64,000 nt of DNA from Colwellia sp. MB02u-6 (GCF_014077095.1 NZ_JACGVG010000033.1:1-64000), one strand, 5' to 3'. Shown: positions 37,973 through 46,824, counted from the stretch's first letter. Numbers and translations: made by a program. The notes: a model not told the origin generated them from the sequence alone.

Positions 37973-38737
37973 TTATACATCTTTTGCCAAAGTGATGCCA
38001 TTAAGCTGAGCAAATTCGGTGTAATCTGAGACCGCATTGGGATTCGCTTTATTGACTTGGCAAACACCGCGCTGATATTGATAACTAAAAACATCAAACC
38101 AGAGATCAAGTAAATCCGCATTGGTTTGCTCCCCGACTAAAGACAAAACCTGGGCAGCAACTTCAGCGGTCGCTAATTCAGTATTATTGGCTGCCAAGCG
38201 AATTTGATAACGAGAACTTAACTCTGTTGAGTTTTCAGGTGTTTTTGGTGTAAATGACACTACCGGTAGATGTTGCAAATAAGGACTGCGGCGAAACATT
38301 TTTTTAGCTTCTCGCCAACAGCCATCTAGCATAATAAATAAGGGCCTTTTACCAGATGTAACCGTGATTTTATTATCAAAAATTTCACGTTCATCGCCAA
38401 CATATGCTTTAGGGAAAACGATCATGGGTTGCCACATGGGATCGTTTAACAAGGTAATAATATCTGGGTTTACTTGTGTTCTAGACCAAAGAAATGCAAA
38501 GCAGTCGGGGATCAAATCAGCAATTAACTTACCGGTATTACTCGGTTTTAAAACCTCAGTGTCATACATCAACAACAAAAATCCAGCCTGAGAACTTACC
38601 TTAGGCGACAAGTCACAAATACAAAATGGTTTTGCTAATCGACATAAGTCACAACGAATAACTCGCTGGCCTCGTGATTTATAGGTGGTGGTACTTAGGC
38701 TTTTACGATATTGATGAAGTTGCTGTACAGCGTGCAT
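37973..38737 (-). CDS. DTW-domain tRNA-uridine aminocarboxypropyltransferase (TapT-like)
   Basis: DTW-domain enzymes add the 3-amino-3-carboxypropyl group from SAM to a uridine, giving acp3U47 in tRNA (TapT/YfiP in E. coli). This 254-aa protein has the four-cysteine element RCDLC...FCIC near residues 28-46 and the DTW-type motif as DGCWREAKKM. The middle residue of the motif differs from DTW, as seen in part of the family, so tRNA specificity is less certain than the fold. Confidence 0.78.
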   Translation of the reverse strand: MHAVQQLHQYRKSLSTTTYKSRGQRVIRCDLCRLAKPFCICDLSPKVSSQAGFLLLMYDTEVLKPSNTGKLIADLIPDCFAFLWSRTQVNPDIITLLNDPMWQPMIVFPKAYVGDEREIFDNKITVTSGKRPLFIMLDGCWREAKKMFRRSPYLQHLPVVSFTPKTPENSTELSSRYQIRLAANNTELATAEVAAQVLSLVGEQTNADLLDLWFDVFSYQYQRGVCQVNKANPNAVSDYTEFAQLNGITLAKDV

Positions 38738-38797
38738 AAAGGATATATCAGGACTATTGAGGCCGCTACTTTAACGTGCATGTAGGATATTGGCAAT

Positions 38798-38828
38798 AAA
38801 AAAGCGCTGCTCAAATTGAACAGCGCTT
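38798..38828 (-). terminator. Terminator after the yggN-like gene
   Basis: On the minus strand AAGCGCTG and CAGCGCTT pair around an 11-nt loop and are followed by six U. It lies about 30 nt after the stop of the gene at 38858. Confidence 0.85.
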
Positions 38829-38857
38829 AATATCAACAAGTTGAGTAATTCTATAGG

Positions 38858-39670
38858 CTACATGAGCTTAGAATTCGCTATGCTGTGTTTTGCGCTAGCG
38901 TTAATCAAATCATAATCGGCAATTTCATCGATCCTTTCTTTCAATTGCTCTTCCATTTTATCTATCACTATAATGGATCGACATAAAGCTTCACCACGTT
39001 TTTCTAGACCTGCACTACGCGTTTTCATTTCATGCTCTATTAGCTCGCCAAAATCCTCCATTTTGCTTTCAAAAGCGTTCATATCGCCATCTGAAAACAG
39101 TATTTCTTGGCCAACCGCAATCATTAGACTACCTAAAGCGTTTTTAACCGTACTTTCTACGGCTGATTCAATTCGTTGCTCAAAATTTTCATCAAAAAAA
39201 TCTTTTCCAGAGAAGCCCTCTTCGTCAATATAGAAATTTCCATGTTGAGTAAATTCAGCATCAACTTCACCACGAATGATGGTTAATTGGCTAGTTAACT
39301 CAGCGCTAGCCTTGTTTCCTTCACCTAACAATTCGTTAAAGGCTAGATTAACGCCATCAATGGCTAAATCAATAGCATCTAAGGCGATACTTCTCACTTC
39401 TGGTACAACATTGCGTATATGAGTTGAATAATCGCGTAATAAAGACTCTTGGTCAGCTGTTAAAGCAATTTTTTCGCCGTTTATCAGTAAAGTATTATTT
39501 TCAGTGATGCTATACAGTGGCGATTTATCTTTATAAAAAGTAATTTCTTGAGCATTGATATTAATGCCGCCATTTAAATCAAGATTACATGATTCACTAG
39601 AAAAAGAATTATCGTGTCCATAACTTGCTGAGCTTGCCATAATGAGAGCGGTAGCAATCAATGTTTTCAT
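38858..39670 (-). CDS. YggN-family (DUF2884) secreted protein
   Basis: The 270-aa protein starts with a signal peptide (to SYG-HD). It has a short N-terminal domain typical of DUF2884 (CNLDLNGGININAQEITFY, then LLINGEKIALT), followed by a long helical region with many acidic residues. Two cysteines (in SESCNL and EALCRS) could pair. The function of YggN is unknown. The gene is monocistronic, with its own terminator. Confidence 0.78.
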   Translation of the reverse strand: MKTLIATALIMASSASYGHDNSFSSESCNLDLNGGININAQEITFYKDKSPLYSITENNTLLINGEKIALTADQESLLRDYSTHIRNVVPEVRSIALDAIDLAIDGVNLAFNELLGEGNKASAELTSQLTIIRGEVDAEFTQHGNFYIDEEGFSGKDFFDENFEQRIESAVESTVKNALGSLMIAVGQEILFSDGDMNAFESKMEDFGELIEHEMKTRSAGLEKRGEALCRSIIVIDKMEEQLKERIDEIADYDLINASAKHSIANSKLM

Positions 39671-39893
39671 ATTAATCTTCCTTTACAAATTAAGTTTCTA
39701 GAGCGGTAATCGTGTGAGAAAACCACCTGTTAACGCTATTGTTTACAAGACTAATGCCAACATTAAAACTTGTTTAATATCAAGCAATAAGAATAAAATA
39801 TTTATCTTTATAAAGAGTTAATGAACTATAATTTAGTGAAGAAAATAAATTTTTGGTTAATTTAACAAGCTTTAAACTCACCAAAAAAGTCAG

Positions 39894-41048
39894 TCAGGCG
39901 TAACTTAAACGCTGCATTTCAAACAGTCTTGATCTACAGCGGGCAAATTCAAAGCTAAGTTGAGTACCCTGGTAAAGCTCAGCAATATCGACCTCAGCAG
40001 CAATAATTAAGCGCACACCTCTGTCGTAGAATTCATCGACTAGTGCGATAAAACGCCGCGCTTCGTCATCGAGACCTCTGAGTTGTCCCATCAACACACC
40101 ACTTCGTTGGTAACCGTCTTCAACACCGGAGAAAACAGCAGGAATTAATGCTCCATTAAATTGTGGCACATTACTGATTAGTACGGTGTCATAGTTATCT
40201 GCTAACTTAATATAATCTCTTTGACTTCTTGGGCTTGAGCAAAGTGCCATAAAATCAAACCAAATGATATCTTCAGTACAAGCTAAAAAATTAATGGCCC
40301 TGCTATGAATAATAATACTGTCATTATAGCGAATATTGCTTTTAGCGAGTGCTGCAAAGTGGTGAGTTAAAAAGTTACTCTCAGTTTCAGTGCCAATATA
40401 AAAGTCTCGATAGTTAAGTGTGGCTATATTAGTGTCTAACATTCGATGATCTTTTGGTCCATTAATAGAGATAACTTGGCAATACTGGTGAATAATATCA
40501 ATAGTCGGTAGAAATCTAACCCGTTGTAGCCCATTTTGGTATAACTGATCAGGTGGGCAATTTGATGTTGCAATTAGGGTAATACCCTGCGATAGCATAG
40601 CTTCTAGTAAGCCAGCCAATAGCATGGCATCTGCAATATCATTAACAAAGAACTCATCAAAACAAAGCACATCAACTTCTTCAGACCAAGTTTTTGCAAT
40701 CAATGCCAGCGGATTGTCTTTACCACTAAAATCATTCAACAGCTGATGTACACTTTCCATAAAATGATGAAAGTGAATACGTCTTTTGCGTGTTAAATTA
40801 AGTTGTTGATAAAATAAGTCCATCAACATAGTTTTTCCACGACCAACTCGGCCATGAAAATAGATCCCCTGAATGGGTTCATTTTTTATAAATAAGTTTT
40901 TTATGACGGCAAATAATGGTGTTTGAGCTTGGGCAGATATTAATTTTTGCGAAAGTTTATCCAAAGCAAGGGCGGCTTTGTGTTGTTCAACATCGAGGTT
41001 AAGTTTTTCATGCTCAACAAGTTGTTTATATTGCTTTATTACTGACAT
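39894..41048 (-). CDS. zapE: Cell division ATPase ZapE (AFG1-like)
   Basis: ZapE is an AAA+-related ATPase that associates with the Z-ring in E. coli. The 384-aa protein has Walker A GRVGRGKT and Walker B VLCFDEF. The later VALVDEFYDRGV is a family marker. I chose the ATG at 41048. The GTG six codons upstream (41066) would touch the cold-shock gene terminator and has no ribosome site. Confidence 0.92.
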   Translation of the reverse strand: MSVIKQYKQLVEHEKLNLDVEQHKAALALDKLSQKLISAQAQTPLFAVIKNLFIKNEPIQGIYFHGRVGRGKTMLMDLFYQQLNLTRKRRIHFHHFMESVHQLLNDFSGKDNPLALIAKTWSEEVDVLCFDEFFVNDIADAMLLAGLLEAMLSQGITLIATSNCPPDQLYQNGLQRVRFLPTIDIIHQYCQVISINGPKDHRMLDTNIATLNYRDFYIGTETESNFLTHHFAALAKSNIRYNDSIIIHSRAINFLACTEDIIWFDFMALCSSPRSQRDYIKLADNYDTVLISNVPQFNGALIPAVFSGVEDGYQRSGVLMGQLRGLDDEARRFIALVDEFYDRGVRLIIAAEVDIAELYQGTQLSFEFARCRSRLFEMQRLSYA

Positions 41049-41066
41049 AAATTTACTTACAGGCAC

Positions 41067-41098
41067 AAAAAAGGGCAGACATATGTCTCCCCTTTTTC
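41067..41098. terminator. Bidirectional terminator, cold-shock gene / zapE
   Basis: AAAAGGG, C, AGACAT pairs with ATGTCT, C, CCCTTTT with one C-C mismatch. It has a T-run on both strands. It ends the cold-shock transcript just before zapE, and lies immediately upstream of the rejected GTG start of zapE. Confidence 0.8.
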
Positions 41099-41144
41099 AA
41101 CACTTTTAATATTTTAGCTAGCGTAGCCAGCTAAAAAGTATTAA

Positions 41145-41354
41145 TTAAAGTGCTACGATGTTCTCAGCTTGAGGACCTTTCTGACCTTGAGTAACAGTAA
41201 ACTGTACTTTTTGGCCTTCAGCAAGAGTTTTAAAACCGTCGCCAGAGATTGCAGAAAAATGTGCGAAAACGTCTGGACCAGACTCTTGCTCGATGAAACC
41301 AAAGCCTTTAGACTCGTTAAACCATTTTACTGTACCAGTAGTTGTATTAGACAT
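41145..41354 (-). CDS. Cold-shock protein (CspA family)
   Basis: The 69-aa single cold-shock domain binds single-stranded RNA and DNA and melts RNA structure. RNP1 (KGFGFI) and RNP2 (VFAHFS) are intact. The start has TAGGA upstream. A promoter about 150 bp upstream gives a long leader with a hairpin close to the ribosome site, as in cold-inducible csp genes. Which csp paralogue this is cannot be decided from length alone. Confidence 0.95.
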   Translation of the reverse strand: MSNTTTGTVKWFNESKGFGFIEQESGPDVFAHFSAISGDGFKTLAEGQKVQFTVTQGQKGPQAENIVAL

Positions 41355-41532
41355 TGTATTATCCTATTTATTCGTAATTGATGCCTTAAAATAAGGCGGT
41401 GTTGCAGGAAGTGTTGCTATTAATTATTAAACAGGACGAGCTACTTACTAATATAACTTCGAAACTTTGTACATAAATATAGGTCTTACTTTCTAGCTGG
41501 ACGTATTCTAACTGTTTCCTGACAAGAGTCAA
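41355..41532 (-). promoter_or_regulatory. Cold-shock gene promoter and long 5' leader
   Basis: On the minus strand TTGACT (41527-41532), a 16-nt spacer and TAGAAT (41505-41510) form a promoter. The start would be near 41498, giving a leader of about 144 nt. A stem GCCTTA/TAAGGC lies about 30 nt before the ATG. The E. coli cspA leader is of similar size and acts as an RNA thermosensor, so temperature-dependent folding is plausible. Confidence 0.65.
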
Positions 41533-41635
41533 CTTGTTTTAGATAAAAAATCATTTAATTCATAAAAAACACTCTTATTCGATGATTAAACAATAGTTGG
41601 CGATATAGAAACTAAACTTATTTCTGTCTGCAGCA

Positions 41636-42154
41636 TCAGTTAGCTTGCACTTTTACTGTGTTATTGGTGTCTCGGCTACTTTTAATTAACTCATCACCCG
41701 CAACCATATGTTTTGATTTTGCTAATCGGTCGTAAAGCAAAACATTAACACTGGCGGCTAAGTTCATGCACCCGATTGTTGGTACATATACTACTGCATA
41801 GGCGCTATTAATAACCTCTTGCGCTATCGTGCCATCTTCTGGGCCAAAAATATAAATCGCTTTTTCTGGATGCTCAAATTCAGGTAATGCTATCGCGCCT
41901 TCAACTAAATCAACACAAACAATACGTTGTCCTGGCGTTAAATTATCAATTAGAGATTCAACCGAATTCAAAGGGATTTTGCGTGATGCATCTTTTGTAT
42001 CTGTATGAAACTTTGCAGCCTTTGCATATCGTACACCGGTGTAACGCACTTCATTAGCTTGATAACAACCTGCGGCACGCATCACAGCACCAACATTTGA
42101 CGGACTTTTAGGGTCTGTTAGCCCAATAACAACATTTTCAGTTTTTAACTTCAT
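41636..42154 (-). CDS. TrmH-family (SPOUT) RNA 2'-O-methyltransferase
   Basis: The 172-aa protein has the SpoU motifs in order: an N-terminal PKSPSNVGAVMRAA, IYIFGPEDGTI (motif 2), and IPTIGCMNLAASVNVLLYDR-like motif 3 with the conserved Asn. It is the short type with no N-terminal substrate-binding extension. It should be a SAM-dependent rRNA or tRNA ribose methylase, with target unknown. Confidence 0.83.
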   Translation of the reverse strand: MKLKTENVVIGLTDPKSPSNVGAVMRAAGCYQANEVRYTGVRYAKAAKFHTDTKDASRKIPLNSVESLIDNLTPGQRIVCVDLVEGAIALPEFEHPEKAIYIFGPEDGTIAQEVINSAYAVVYVPTIGCMNLAASVNVLLYDRLAKSKHMVAGDELIKSSRDTNNTVKVQAN

Positions 42155-42357
42155 TTATACAGCACTCAACATTTCACACGCTTATTAAGACAATTTTGCG
42201 CTGCAAGCGATAATACTACAAGCAAATTTTTTACCATTTCTTTATCATATTAGTGCCTTAGTTTTTGTATTACAGCACTTTTACAGCGACCTATTAGCCA
42301 TTTATCTGATAGCATCACATGTTAATATTTAAAACTCAGTCAATGTAGGTGTATTTA

Positions 42358-42972
42358 ATGAAAGCAAAAATGAATATTGTAAAGCTAATACTTTCTAGCA
42401 GTTTTTTTTACTTTGCCCATTCAGCCGCAGCGCTTGAAGCCCCCTTGGTTTCTATCGAAACACATGATAACTTTTTTAACAGTATTAAAGCTCATTGTGG
42501 CAAAGCTTTTCAAGGTCAGGTAACAATAGATAATGCTAGCGGTGATGGCTTTGCCAACAAAGATCTTATTATGCATGTCAGAAGTTGCTCAGACGAAAAG
42601 TTAGAAATTCCTTTCCACGTGGGTGAAGATGCCTCACGTACTTGGATTATCACTAAAACAGGTTCGGGTTTATCATTAAAACATGATCACCGTCACCAAG
42701 ATGGTAGTTATGACGAAAGCACTATGTATGGTGGCCAAACAATAGACGCTGGCTGGGCACAAGTGCAGTCGTTCCCCGCTGATGAATATTCAAAGCAGTT
42801 ATTTGTTAAAACAGGTATCCCACAGTCAGTCGGCAATACTTGGCAAATGTTTATCTACCCTAAAAAATTCAGCTACAGGTTAATTCGTCAGGGTCGTGAG
42901 TTTCGTGTTGATTTTGACCTAAGTGCACCGATAACCCCACCTAATGCACCTTGGGGTTATCGTGACGATTAG
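42358..42972 (+). CDS. Secreted protein of unknown function
   Basis: The 204-aa protein (ATG at 42358, or 42370) has a signal peptide ending near SAAA. The mature part has two cysteines (AHCGK and RSCSD) that may form a disulfide, a His-rich segment (KHDHRHQDGS) and a WQMFIYP...YRLIRQGREFRVDFDLS region. I have seen similar unnamed proteins in proteobacteria but know no function. It is monocistronic with a good terminator. Confidence 0.7.
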   Translation: MKAKMNIVKLILSSSFFYFAHSAAALEAPLVSIETHDNFFNSIKAHCGKAFQGQVTIDNASGDGFANKDLIMHVRSCSDEKLEIPFHVGEDASRTWIITKTGSGLSLKHDHRHQDGSYDESTMYGGQTIDAGWAQVQSFPADEYSKQLFVKTGIPQSVGNTWQMFIYPKKFSYRLIRQGREFRVDFDLSAPITPPNAPWGYRDD

Positions 42973-43049
42973 CTGATAAAACCCAAAGTAAATAGACATA
43001 AAAAATTACATTTTATAGAGCTAACACCTAGCTTTACTCAGGAACTTTA

Positions 43050-43086
43050 AAATAACGATTTAGTCGAAAGATAAATCGTTATTTTT
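43050..43086 (+). terminator. Terminator after the secreted protein gene
   Basis: AAATAACGATTTA (43050-43062) and TAAATCGTTATTT (43072-43084) form a 13-bp stem with a 9-nt loop and a T-tail. Confidence 0.85.
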
Positions 43087-43090
43087 ATGC

Positions 43091-43114
43091 CTGATTCTTA
43101 GACCTAAGAATCAG
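43091..43114. promoter_or_regulatory. 24-bp palindrome upstream of lepB-like gene
   Basis: CTGATTCTTAG (43091-43101) and CTAAGAATCAG (43104-43114) are perfect inverted copies with a 2-nt centre. There is no T-run after it and a terminator already precedes it. It lies about 57 bp upstream of the signal peptidase start, so it may be an operator. Confidence 0.4.
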
Positions 43115-43170
43115 CTAAATAGCCATATATTAGACACCTACTAACCAGTTATTAATTCTAAGGAAAGATC

Positions 43171-43836
43171 ATGAAAAAAAGTATTTCTCACCTATGGAAA
43201 GAAAATAAATCTTTATTATTGTTTGTCAGTTTAATGCTAATTTTTCGCAGTGCGGTTGCTGACTGGAATGACGTGCCAACAGGGTCAATGAAACCGACCA
43301 TTGTCGAAGGTGATCGCATTTTAATTAACAAAATGGCCTATGACTTAAGACTACCCTTTAGCCAATATTCGTTAATAACGTTAGCCGAGCCATTACGTAA
43401 TGATATTGTCATTTTTGAGTCCGATGTCGCTGATAAACGTCTTGTAAAACGTATTATAGGCATTCCAGGCGACACGGTAGCGCTGCATAACAATCAATTG
43501 CTCATCAATCAAAAACCAGCTCAATACACACTGATAGCCAAAAATCGTGATTTTACCTTAAGTGAAGAATATATTGCGGGTAGTAGTCATCTAATACGCA
43601 CTCGGCTTAAGCCTGGGCATTCTAAAAATCATCAGTTAGAAAGTTTTCAAGCGATCACTATCCCTAAAAACTATTACCTTGTTATGGGCGACAATCGTGA
43701 TAACAGCGCAGACTCTCGTGTGATAGGTTTAGTGCCACGTAATGAAATTATTGGCCGTTCAACTATGGTGGTTTTTTCATTAAATTACAAAAATTATTTA
43801 ATGCCACGCAATGAACGCTTTTTTAAGGTCATTTAG
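43171..43836 (+). CDS. Signal peptidase I (stand-alone LepB paralogue)
   Basis: The 221-aa membrane peptidase has a single N-terminal hydrophobic segment, the catalytic Ser39 in PTGSMKPT and the general-base Lys93 in VKRIIGIPGD. The later box GDNRDNSADSR is also present. It is much shorter than E. coli LepB (two membrane segments) and is not next to lepA-rnc-era, so it is likely a second, specialised signal peptidase. Start ATG has AAGGA upstream. Confidence 0.9.
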   Translation: MKKSISHLWKENKSLLLFVSLMLIFRSAVADWNDVPTGSMKPTIVEGDRILINKMAYDLRLPFSQYSLITLAEPLRNDIVIFESDVADKRLVKRIIGIPGDTVALHNNQLLINQKPAQYTLIAKNRDFTLSEEYIAGSSHLIRTRLKPGHSKNHQLESFQAITIPKNYYLVMGDNRDNSADSRVIGLVPRNEIIGRSTMVVFSLNYKNYLMPRNERFFKVI

Positions 43837-43843
43837 TACCATC

Positions 43844-43877
43844 AGCTTAATTCTGTTAGCTTAATTCTGTTAGCTTA
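43844..43877 (+). repeat. 14-bp tandem repeat after the signal peptidase gene
   Basis: AGCTTAATTCTGTT is present twice in a row (43844-43857, 43858-43871), then AGCTTA. It begins 7 bp after the stop codon. Confidence 0.9.
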
Positions 43878-44096
43878 GTACCGCTAGTTTAATACCGGCA
43901 ATGACGATACTCATTATGAATGCTGAGAAATAATAAAACACTACTCAACCTATTTTCACCCTGACTACATAACAGCTTAAATTCACTAAGCAGTGTCTGT
44001 CACCATAAGCGAAACGCTGCTTTATCTTGTTGTTTTCTTTAAAGCCTATTATTATCGCTACACTTTGTAACATGTTAAGCAGTAAGTAGTTAATAT

Positions 44097-44873
44097 ATGT
44101 CTTTTTCAAACCTATCAAAAATAGCAATCGCATCGCTGATCATTGCTAGTGCTTCAACCTCTGCAACCATAGTGGAATTTACCACTTCACAAGGTAGCTC
44201 TAAAAGTAGTTTTAAAGTTAACCTGCACGATGAAACAACCCCAGAAACAGTGGCTAACTTCCTAAAGTATGTCAATGATGGTGACTACAACAACACGGTT
44301 GTGCATCGTGTTGAGCCTGGATTTGTTATGCAAGCTGGCGGTTTTGAGTTTACTGGCACCCTGCCATTGAGTCCAATTGCTACAGATAATACTATTAAGA
44401 ACGAGCCCGTTTATTCAAATGTTCGTGGCACTATTGCCATGGCCAAAGTATCAGGTGACGAAAATAGCGCGACTAGTCAATGGTTTGTAAATTTATCTAA
44501 TAATAGTGCTGGGTCTGCAGCATTAGATACGCAAAATGGTGGTTTTACTGTTTTTGGTGAAGTCATTGCAGGTATGGAGAATATTGATATTATTGCTGGT
44601 ATACCTAGATGTAACTCAACCCCAATGCCAGACTATAGTGCAGATAACTGCGCAAATAACTTTGTTCCAGGTGTCGAAAATTTCGTTACCATCGAAAGCG
44701 TGATCATATTTGATGCAAGCGTTAGTAGCGCTGATAGCTTAGCCGCAGTTAAAAACACCTCATTAACTGTTACAGCGCCTGCACCGACAAATTCAAGTAG
44801 CGGCGGAGGATCTACTGCGTGGTTTAGCTTACTCTTTACCGGTTTAGTCGCCTTAAGAAGACGCTTTAAATAA
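44097..44873 (+). CDS. Secreted cyclophilin-type peptidyl-prolyl isomerase with GlyGly-CTERM tail
   Basis: The 258-aa protein has a signal peptide (to STSA) and a cyclophilin domain (about residues 25-205) with VVHRVEPGFVMQAGG and ATSQWFVNL. After a Ser/Thr-rich linker the C terminus reads SSSGGGS, a hydrophobic stretch (WFSLLFTGLVAL) and RRRFK. This is the architecture of the GlyGly-CTERM sorting signal cleaved by rhombosortase. The isomerase would then be released or surface-attached after processing. The cyclophilin core retains the usual Arg of the HR motif. Confidence 0.88.
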   Translation: MSFSNLSKIAIASLIIASASTSATIVEFTTSQGSSKSSFKVNLHDETTPETVANFLKYVNDGDYNNTVVHRVEPGFVMQAGGFEFTGTLPLSPIATDNTIKNEPVYSNVRGTIAMAKVSGDENSATSQWFVNLSNNSAGSAALDTQNGGFTVFGEVIAGMENIDIIAGIPRCNSTPMPDYSADNCANNFVPGVENFVTIESVIIFDASVSSADSLAAVKNTSLTVTAPAPTNSSSGGGSTAWFSLLFTGLVALRRRFK

Positions 44874-44994
44874 TCGCAGCAGTAATAGAGCAATGGTATT
44901 AAAAATTAACGGGTACATACTACATACATGGTTAATCCTTTAATTCTCAATATCTTTAGGATGGCAAAACCCTACTAGTTATCTTTCTCATTAT

Positions 44995-45031
44995 TTTCCC
45001 CCTGTAAAAAAAATAATTCACAGGGGGGAAA
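44995..45031. other. Long-arm hairpin between convergent genes
   Basis: TTCCCCCTGT and ACAGGGGG(G)AA can pair around an A-rich 14-nt loop. It lies between the cyclophilin gene and arfB. There is no clear T-run after the stem, so it may be a weak terminator or an mRNA 3' end structure. Confidence 0.4.
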
Positions 45032-45042
45032 TCAGGAGGTTA

Positions 45043-45456
45043 CTAATGGTCTACTTTTCCACGCAACACTTTATTAGAACCCATTTTTTTCTTTGCATCT
45101 AAGCGTCTGAGCTTTGAGCCTTTTGTCGGTTTAGTGGGCCGTCTAGTTTTTTTCACCACCATGGCAGATAAAATTAGTTCTTTCAGACGTTTTAACGCAT
45201 CGTCTTTATTCATTGGTTGTGTTCTAAATGATTGCGCTTTAATAATGATAATGCCATCACTTGATATACGACTATCTGATAGTTTCAGCAGTCTGGCTTT
45301 GTATATAGCAGGTAATGTTGAACGTTTAATATCGAAACGCAGGTGTATCGCTGTTTCAACCTTATTGACTCTTTGGCCTCCATTGCCAGTCGCCCTTATG
45401 CCGGTAAGTTCAATCTGCCAGTCGGCAATGATTACTGCACTTGATATTTCTAGCAT
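45043..45456 (-). CDS. arfB: Alternative ribosome-rescue factor ArfB (YaeJ)
   Basis: ArfB is a peptidyl-tRNA hydrolase that rescues ribosomes stalled without a stop codon. The 137-aa protein has GGQ at residues 26-28 and the basic C-terminal tail (KKTRRPTKPTKGSK...KKMGSNKVLRGK) that enters the empty mRNA channel. Both features separate it from class I release factors. It is downstream of the hibernation factor gene, from which a terminator separates it. Confidence 0.94.
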   Translation of the reverse strand: MLEISSAVIIADWQIELTGIRATGNGGQRVNKVETAIHLRFDIKRSTLPAIYKARLLKLSDSRISSDGIIIIKAQSFRTQPMNKDDALKRLKELILSAMVVKKTRRPTKPTKGSKLRRLDAKKKMGSNKVLRGKVDH

Positions 45457-45682
45457 GATTTACCTTGGAAAATTAGTTATGAGGTGCCTTGTTTATTAAC
45501 CCTTTCGCTATCGCTGTCTTGAGAGCGAGTAACATTACCCTTAACATCTCAGTTTGCAGCAACAACATTGTTAAAAATTTCTAGTCTATAGCCTATTATA
45601 AATAAGCTATTTTAAGTGTATTTTTGTAGGATGCCAAATTAAATGTCTGCTTATTCGCGTTGAACCAGCTAGCGCAAGCATT

Positions 45683-45705
45683 AAAAAGGAGGCTACAGCC
45701 TCCTT
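45683..45705 (-). terminator. Terminator after the HPF gene
   Basis: On the minus strand GGAGGC and GCCTCC pair around a 4-nt loop and are extended by A-T pairs into a short U-run. Confidence 0.8.
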
Positions 45706-45734
45706 AACGATAAGATGATTAAGTTCACAGCTTA

Positions 45735-46091
45735 TTAACTGAGGTTCATTTCTTGAACTTTTTCATGGGCAATTTCAGGTGCTGTTGCTTCGGGTTTACT
45801 ATGCAAATTAGCTTTTAATAAACCTTTTCGGTGTTTTAAAGCTGCGTCCAACTTTTTAGCGGCTGTCGCAATAGCTGGATACATAACACCGTCATTTGCT
45901 GATGCCGAAATACGACCTCCTTCATAGGTTGTGCGAAGTTCTACATTATGTTTGTTATGTTCGTGCGATAAAATAACATCGAGTGAAATTAAGGTTGGGA
46001 AGTGTGTCGATATTTTTGAAAACTTTTCATTAATATGTTCTTTGATTGAATCTGAAACGTCAACATGATGACCTGAAAGATTTATTTTCAT
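45735..46091 (-). CDS. Ribosome hibernation-promoting factor (HPF/RaiA family)
   Basis: The 118-aa protein is of the short HPF/RaiA class (MKINLSGHHVDVSDSIKEHI, then DVILSHEHNKHNVEL). It binds the 30S decoding site in stationary phase and stops translation. The C-terminal 20 residues are an acidic, loosely conserved tail, as in RaiA. I cannot choose between HPF and RaiA. The gene is not near rpoN, where hpf commonly sits. Confidence 0.9.
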   Translation of the reverse strand: MKINLSGHHVDVSDSIKEHINEKFSKISTHFPTLISLDVILSHEHNKHNVELRTTYEGGRISASANDGVMYPAIATAAKKLDAALKHRKGLLKANLHSKPEATAPEIAHEKVQEMNLS

Positions 46092-46824
46092 AGTTGTTCC
46101 TTTTTATTATCTACTCATTAATAATACTTGGGCCTAAAAGTTAAAAACGCAAGTCAATTGTTGTAAATTTTACAATTATTTTTACTAAAGATAATTTTTT
46201 GAGTTAAAGATAGGTTGCTATAACGTTTTATAATCCTTATAGCGCGTTAAAATAAAACAACATAATCTTTGCTAAAATAAAATATAACCCCTTGTTTTTA
46301 TTTGATAAAAAATAAAAAATGATAGCGGATTTATTTTATGTATTAGCGATGACGTATCGGTATTTAAGTGTAAATGGGTTATTAGCATGGCTAATTACTG
46401 TCTGTGTTGATTCAACACTATAATCTTGGCAACTGTGTTTTTAATAAATGACTCTTAATTAAATAACACAAAAAATCTCTGCATTACTCTCACTATCACG
46501 AATGAGCCCTAATTTAATCTAGCGGCTTTTAACACCATATATAGCCTGAGTTTTATTACTGTTTTATCTAATCTAAGAAATTAGGCTAGCTATACTAAAG
46601 CCGAGTTTAAGTTCACTATACTTTAAGGATGCGAGTGCATAATGTTGTTTAAATAATGGTTGCTTTGTCCATCATACAATTTAATATAATTTACCGACAT
46701 TAAATCAACAAAACTCATCAACTAAACGATTAAACTATGAAACAAAAAACACATTTTTTAAGACGATTCGGTTATAATCCCTACTCATTTATTATTTATT
46801 TTTGACCATATAAGAGATTTTTGA
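46092..46824. other. 733-bp AT-rich gap
   Basis: This is the longest empty stretch in the window. It holds no frame with a convincing start and no tRNA-like fold that I could see. There is a perfect 15-nt palindrome GTGTTGATTCAACAC near 46404 and a TTGTAAATTTTACAA palindrome near 46160. A consensus -10 TATAAT at 46773-46778 may serve the acyltransferase gene. A small RNA could be hidden here, but nothing supports one directly. Confidence 0.4.

Noticed and set aside
43945-44275. Minus-strand frames over the cyclophilin start
   Set aside because: They are shadows of the cyclophilin gene and its AT-rich leader, with no protein-like pattern.
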